Positions 59,210 through 64,000 of a stretch of DNA of 64,000 nucleotides are shown piece by piece. The first letter of the stretch is position 1. Every line of letters starts with the position of its first letter. This DNA is from Cladochytrium replicatum. Lineage: Eukaryota > Chytridiomycota > Chytridiomycetes > Cladochytriales > Cladochytriaceae. The notes beneath the pieces were generated by a model that was given only the letters and a program-made list of their open reading frames with translations, was not told the origin of the DNA and did not search any database. The stretch lies in assembly GCA_025526935.1 (NCBI GenBank), contig JAHLKD010000024.1, forward strand, positions 310,001 through 374,000. The letters are read 5' to 3'. A program made the translations under genes and the position numbers.

Positions 59210-60140
59210 AACTTGATGTTTCTTGGGCTATGGGCCGTAAATCCATTCCACGTCCTTAACCTCTATCGGGAAGGAAAGGAACCTTGCAAATACAACCACG
59301 ACGCTATCGACGAGGCTAGCGCACATAGCCAGGTCGACGTTCTGCGCTGGTGGCTCGCAAGCGGACTACCGTTACGCTGGAGCGCAATTGGGCCATGAAT
59401 CGCGTTGCATGGGAGCGGTTGGAGCTAAAGTATACCAAAGGGATGGAAAACGCGAGCTATATAACAGCCACATTGAAGTTCTTGAATGGTGGAAACGGAG
59501 CGGACGGACATTTAAGTATAGCTCGTGGGCAATATTATACTTGGCTAGTTTGAACGGGAGGTCAGCTCGCTTGAGCGGACTTGATCTGGCGTATTGCGAA
59601 GACTGCGTGGACGATGCGAGCTGGAATGGGCACGTCAATGTGCTGGATTGGTGGAAACGGAGCGGACTGGAGCTCAAGTAGTCCCAGCGTGCGATCGACG
59701 AGGCGAGTATAAAGGAAGACACGATGTTCTTGCCATGTGGATTAAGAGCGGTCTTGAATCGAGGTACAGCAGCTTGGCGATGGACGGTGCGAGCTTGAAC
59801 GGTCACCCTGAGATCCTCTAGTGGTGGAAAGGAGCGGCTTGAAACTTAAGTGGACGCATCTTGCGATGGATGAAGCGAGCGCCAATCACCATCTCGATGG
59901 TGGAGTGGAAGTATGAAGAGCAGCGCGGCAATAAACGAGTCGAACACGAAAGGCCTGATGGCTATTTTGGAGTGGTGGAAGAACAGTAATCTCCCGTTAA
60001 AGTATGTCAGTTGATCGATGTATGGAGCGAGTGAGAGGTTTGAAATGGTGGAAGCAAAGCGGACTGGAGACGAGGTTCACTACTGATGGGATTCAGTATG
60101 TGAGCGATGATGGTTACGACGAGGTTGTGGAATGTTAGAG
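59210..60140 (+). pseudogene. Broken ankyrin-type repeat gene ('WWxxSGL' repeats)
   Basis: Repeats of about 33 residues (near 97-100 bp) are visible in alternating frames: AIDEASAHSQVDVLRWWLAS then GLPL (about 59315); NSHIEVLEWWKRSGRTFKYS (about 59470); ASWNGHVNVLDWWKRSGLEL (about 59620); and further weaker units to about 60100. Stops and frame changes interrupt nearly every unit, so no intact protein is encoded. An N-terminal start NLMFLGLWAVNPFHVLNLYR at about 59210 resembles the leader of such proteins. Large families of this ankyrin variant occur in chytrid fungi. It lies downstream of PNP. Confidence 0.65.
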
Positions 60141-60339
60141 GAAGTCCGGTTTACTTTGACCAATCTTAATTTCCTCTGATTTCATCGGAATGGATTATCA
60201 AACAACCGAGTGAAATAAAGTCAGTTTGATGTTCGCTTAGGGAGACGATCATGGGGTACTCCAGATTTCGGATGCTTTCGAAGGAAAGTTCTGGGGCAAA
60301 CCAATCTAATCGCCTCTCGGCAGGAATCAAATCTCAACG

Positions 60340-62110
60340 ATGAAAGATACTGACGAAAACAGCACCGTCGGAATAACCGACTCTCACGTTCGTTTCGCTG
60401 ATCCCCACGCACTCGTTGTGTGGAACGGGGATCGCACAGCACCACCAGCGCCCCACGAAATTCAAATCACAGTCAAATGTCGATGCAAGCAAACCCGAAT
60501 CTGTCCCAACATCTCCGTCTCTCGCTCCCTTGGCCTCTTCCCCAACCCTAGCGCCATGAGCGTTTGCCGCCGCCTCGCGATCAACCAGCGATGCAGCGAG
60601 ATCCTACTCCCCCATTCGGCATTCTGGCAGCTTCTCAGAACTATTCTAAATGGGAAGGGGCCAACCGGCGTCGCATACTTTCCGTTCTCGATTCAGGAGC
60701 TGGCCAATCGGCGCTGGGTTTTGTCGTATGTCGCGAGCGCTTTGGAGGTTGGAGAGTTGGGGTGGGAGGATGTGGCTCTGATCTTCGAGGGTGAGACGGT
60801 AAAGATCGTTGTGATGCTGTGGTGGAACGACGAGGATCGGGGCAGGAATTGGGAGACGTATCTGGCGAGGAGTGGGGAGCTCGCTGATCTGGAGAGTCGA
60901 TTTGGGTACGATTGTGAGGAAGATTGGGAGGCGGGAATACTAAGGAGCCCGAGGGAATATTCCCCAAGATCGGCCCGATTTAGTAGATTATTATGGGGTA
61001 TTTTTGAGGCAGACGACCAGACTGAGGATCCGACTTGGAAGATTTGGGAAGAGAACGTATGTGATATGGATGACGACACAATCGACCATGACAGAGAAAT
61101 GGAAACTGAGAGCGACACTTTCTCGTGTACACCTTCACAGTCTACAGAGTCAGAGGATCTATTGGAGGACAGCGAATTGCAACCCCGGCCCAGAAACACT
61201 AGGGAATCAGTGGTGAAGAAGATCAGTGCTCGACAGTCGTATCTGCAAGTCACACGGTACCCACAGACAGGCGGGAAGAAATTGCCGCCGTCAATGTTTT
61301 TCTCGGGGAAGAAGCTCCCGGTGCTCAAACGAAAGGTTAGAGGGAAAAGGTCAAGGGCATCAGGAAAGCGGGTTAGATTTGATAGTGAAACGGAGTCCGT
61401 TACCACTGAGCCGATCACAGAAGACGATGATAATGGCGGTTTTGATTCGCACTGCAAGGAACACAACGACGATGACGATGAGCACGGCGATGAACTGAAC
61501 GAGGAGCACGATCAGCGCGAATTGGGAAGTGCGACTTTTGAAGCAGTGTCGATGCTGGCAGATGATGACCTAATGGAAGAAGACGGTCCCGGAGAGATAG
61601 CTGGAAGCAATGAGTTCTCAACGAGTGAAACCCAAGAAAAGTCGGGAGAAATACCCGATAGCAAGTTGATTTTTGAGTCTTCATGCCACGAACTTAGTGT
61701 TTATACAATTTCGGTAAGAGAAAAGAGATCTGGATTGGCATCAACTTATTACACTCAACAACAGGACGCTATAGCTTCCACAACCAGCGCAACCCACAAA
61801 GACAAGTCTACGGTTCCAGCAAGGTCTCCCGAAAATACAGGATCGGATTTCGATTCTTTTTGCGAAAAAGTTCTAAGCAATCTTTTGGTAAACCTAAAAG
61901 ATGTAATGTTTTTTTGGGAAACGTGCTCAAAATTTCTGTCAACAGGAGGATTTTCAGGTTGAGCGATGGTACGAACACCGAAAGCACTTGAGAGCCAAAG
62001 ATCGCGACAACATCGTCAGCGCTTTCTTTGGTGATTATTCTGGTTCTGATGAGGAATTTCAAGCATTGATGGAGAAGGCGGGAATCAACTTATTGAACGA
62101 CCGTTATTAG
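60340..62110 (+). CDS. Hypothetical acidic protein
   Basis: Three exons in phase: 60340-61713, 61765-61887 and 61958-62110; about 549 residues. The first intron (51 bp, GTAAGA...CAACAG) is a multiple of three with no stop, so read-through would look like coding sequence; its good splice sites argue for removal. Residues 1-190 form an ordered region (KCRCKQTRICPN; FWQLLRTILNGKGPTGVAYF; WEDVALIFEGETVKIVVMLW). The middle is disordered, with Asp/Glu/His runs and basic patches (LKRKVRGKRSRASGKRVRF), nuclear-localisation-like. The short C-terminal module ends SAFFGDYSGSDEEFQALMEK then AGINLLNDRY. No known domain was recognised. A nuclear role is inferred only. Confidence 0.65.
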
Positions 62111-62185
62111 TGATTCTTACAAAACATCCAATGTGATCATCTGTAAATTATGAAATAACAACTGACTGACAGTCATCAATCAGAA

Positions 62186-63775
62186 TCATGCCCAATCTGT
62201 CCAACAATAATGCATCTCCAGCCAATCCAGCAGGGCGGGCATTGAAGTCAGTGCGTTAAAACTTCTCCTCTCTGCCCGAGTCAGGAGTTTTTCCATCATA
62301 TACATCAGGTGATGATGTGTGATGAAGAATGTTGTTTGAGGGAATGCTAGAGAAAGCCGAACGAATTTGCGAATGGCTTCAGGTGGGGTGTGAAGATCTC
62401 CCGCAAAAAGCGCTAATTATTAGAACAATCAAACAATGAAATGAATGTTAAAATTTAACTGAGTTACCTGGGTTTTCGAGAAGGCCTCGAGCTGCCATGA
62501 TCCCATCTGTGCCAGTGTATTCGGCAATACGATCCGCATCGGCTCGAGAGAAGACATCGCCGTTTGCAAATACTGGGATTGACAGGCTTTCTTTAACCTG
62601 ATTGGCAAGAGGGTCATGAAGGTGATAATCCACATCAATTCAAATGGAAACATACCAACTTGATCGCGACGAGATCCACAGGTTCAGTGCTCTTCTGCTT
62701 ACGCGTCCTTCCGTGCACAGTGACCCAATCAGCACCTACTTTCTCTGCCCGCCTTGCAAATTCGACGGTTTTCTTCAGGTCACCGCTGACGTCGATTCTG
62801 ATCTTGACGGACACGGGGAAGGACTGATCCCCGTACTTTGAATTCAATGAGCGACGTTGGGACGGTGATGTGGGGAAGAGGACCCCTGAGGTTCGAGATT
62901 TGGTTTGTGAGACCATGTCCGCGACCAGATCGGGATGCTCGAGAAGGTGAGCACCTATTTTTTCGTGTAGTGCCCTGCATTAATAGTAAGAATTTCATGA
63001 GAAAGAAAGGTGGAAAGATGAAATACCATTTCTGGGGACAACCGCAGTTCAAGTCAACTCCGTTGACAAAACTAGAAAATTTGATCAAAATCAGATGCCT
63101 TTACGGGTTTCCATTTTGCTCAATTGCTCACGGAGCGACAAGTTCAGAGGCATCGCCAAGGTCGATCGCATTATTTGCAGCGAACTGAACAACCACTGGA
63201 TCATCGGAAAAGCATGTCGTAAAGTCTACGCTACGGGAGACAGCGGAGTACTTGAATACATCGGAGAGGATCATTGGTGTGTAAGCGATATCGACATTGT
63301 AGCTTAGATATTGCGAGTGAGGAAAAGGGAGATTACAATCCACGAGAACCTACTCACGAACGAGTTGTCTGAAAGGTAATTTCGAGTACCGAACCATTGG
63401 TGCACACACAGCTACCCAGTCTTTTTCCCCAGACATCCATTTGTCCATTGGATGGGTTCGTCTTATCCGACCACTTTCGTCAAACCACCCTTGATCACGC
63501 ATGATCGGTTCTCGTTTTCGAAGTCTTGCAAGGGCACTATCTGAATCCCGCTCATCCACGTTCCAACCTTTTTCCACAGCTTCAGTCGGTCTTGCGGCCA
63601 AATCATTGTCGTCGTCATCGAGCAATTCATTTCTTGAAATGTATCCATGCGATCCAGTCCCACGCAACACGTCATTCTCGAATGCATTTTGCGTCACCGA
63701 GGTATCCTGCGATGCCGGGCCCGAAGTCCCACCGAGTGCTTCTCTCAGCAAACCCAAAATCTCACGTCCCGCCAT
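62186..63775 (-). CDS. DUS4: tRNA-dihydrouridine synthase 4
   Basis: Six exons in phase: 63775-63354, 63302-63132, 63071-63027, 62974-62656, 62597-62468 and 62412-62186; 437 residues. It is an FMN enzyme that reduces uridines (positions 20a/20b in yeast Dus4) in tRNA using NADPH. Motifs: VAVCAPMVRYSKLPFRQLVR then DYNVDIAYTPMIL, VVQFAANNA, GVDLNCGCPQKW (catalytic Cys), FPVSVKIRID, WVTVHGRTRKQKS, IPVFANGDVFSRADADRI, GIMAARGLLENP and the helical RNA-binding end FFITHHHLMYMMEKLLTRAE then RRSFN. The APMVRYSKL and HHHLM blocks favour Dus4 over Dus1-3. An ~110-residue acidic N-terminal extension precedes the barrel and is not usual. The exon 1 donor GTAGGT at 63353 is the only one that keeps phase. 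Confidence 0.92.
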
Positions 63776-64000
63776 CCGCTGTAGTGGCGCATTGTTTGAA
63801 AGGGCACGGAATTTTGACCAATCGATCGCATAGCAACGAGAAGGTGAGGGAGGGGGGACTTGGGAGGGGAAAAGGGGTTGTCGGTGCGAGGGGGACGTGC
63901 TGCGTTGTTAGATTGCCATGCATTTATCATTCTCTTGTGTTCTCTCGCTGCTGCTGCTGCTCCACCGCCTCCGTAATACTTCCACGTCGCCTGACCCCAT
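63776..64000. other. Upstream region of DUS4
   Basis: The last 225 bp of the window. It holds a G-rich stretch (GAGGGAGGGGGGACTTGGGA at about 63847) and a short CTG repeat near 63950. Probably promoter and 5' UTR of DUS4, or of a neighbour outside the window. Confidence 0.4.

Noticed and set aside
58653-59210. 185-codon plus-strand frame overlapping the PNP last exon
   Set aside because: It is another frame of the conserved PNP exon and has no recognisable content.

Overview
The window is nuclear DNA of an intron-rich fungus. Nearly every gene is split by short introns (about 45-80 bp, mostly GTAAGT/GTATGT donors and CAG/TAG acceptors), and spacers between genes are short. A chytrid (Chytridiomycota) is the best guess. 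The support is a malonyl-CoA decarboxylase, a TIR-like/tetratricopeptide signalling protein, decayed ankyrin-type repeats of the 'DVLxWWxxSGLxLKY' kind, and chromodomain Ty3/gypsy, LINE and hAT relics. Species-level placement is not possible from sequence alone.

Left part (1-24 kb): a partial coiled-coil protein; a fused trehalose-6-phosphate synthase/phosphatase; a VOC-fold protein; the protein phosphatase 1 regulator GLC8/inhibitor-2; an aldo-keto reductase pseudogene; a bifunctional 6-phosphofructo-2-kinase/fructose-2,6-bisphosphatase; a malonyl-CoA decarboxylase with a mitochondrial-like leader and a C-terminal SKL; a coiled-coil/SAP-domain protein; an oligopeptide (OPT) transporter with an apparent frameshift; a GNAT acetyltransferase; a perfect 100-bp tandem duplication; and the WD40 protein WDR83/MORG1.

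Middle (24-38 kb): the G-patch splicing factor GPATCH1 runs head-to-head with WDR83, with only 28 bp between start codons. A TIR-like/TPR protein follows. Then comes about 7 kb of AT-rich, gene-free DNA holding degraded LINE, chromodomain-gypsy and hAT transposon remains.

Right part (38-64 kb): a PIF1 helicase with a mitochondrial-type leader, a TALE homeodomain regulator, cystathionine gamma-lyase, a medium-chain dehydrogenase pseudogene, an unknown disordered protein, a second hAT relic, an ABCC-type transporter, an amphipathic-helix protein of unknown role, purine nucleoside phosphorylase, a broken ankyrin-type gene, an unknown acidic protein, and the tRNA dihydrouridine synthase DUS4.

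Exon boundaries given as exact were checked by hand for reading-phase continuity. Most genes are unrelated housekeeping genes and no operon-like pathway cluster is evident. The clearest functional pairing is WDR83-GPATCH1, whose human homologues are both found in catalytic spliceosome preparations.
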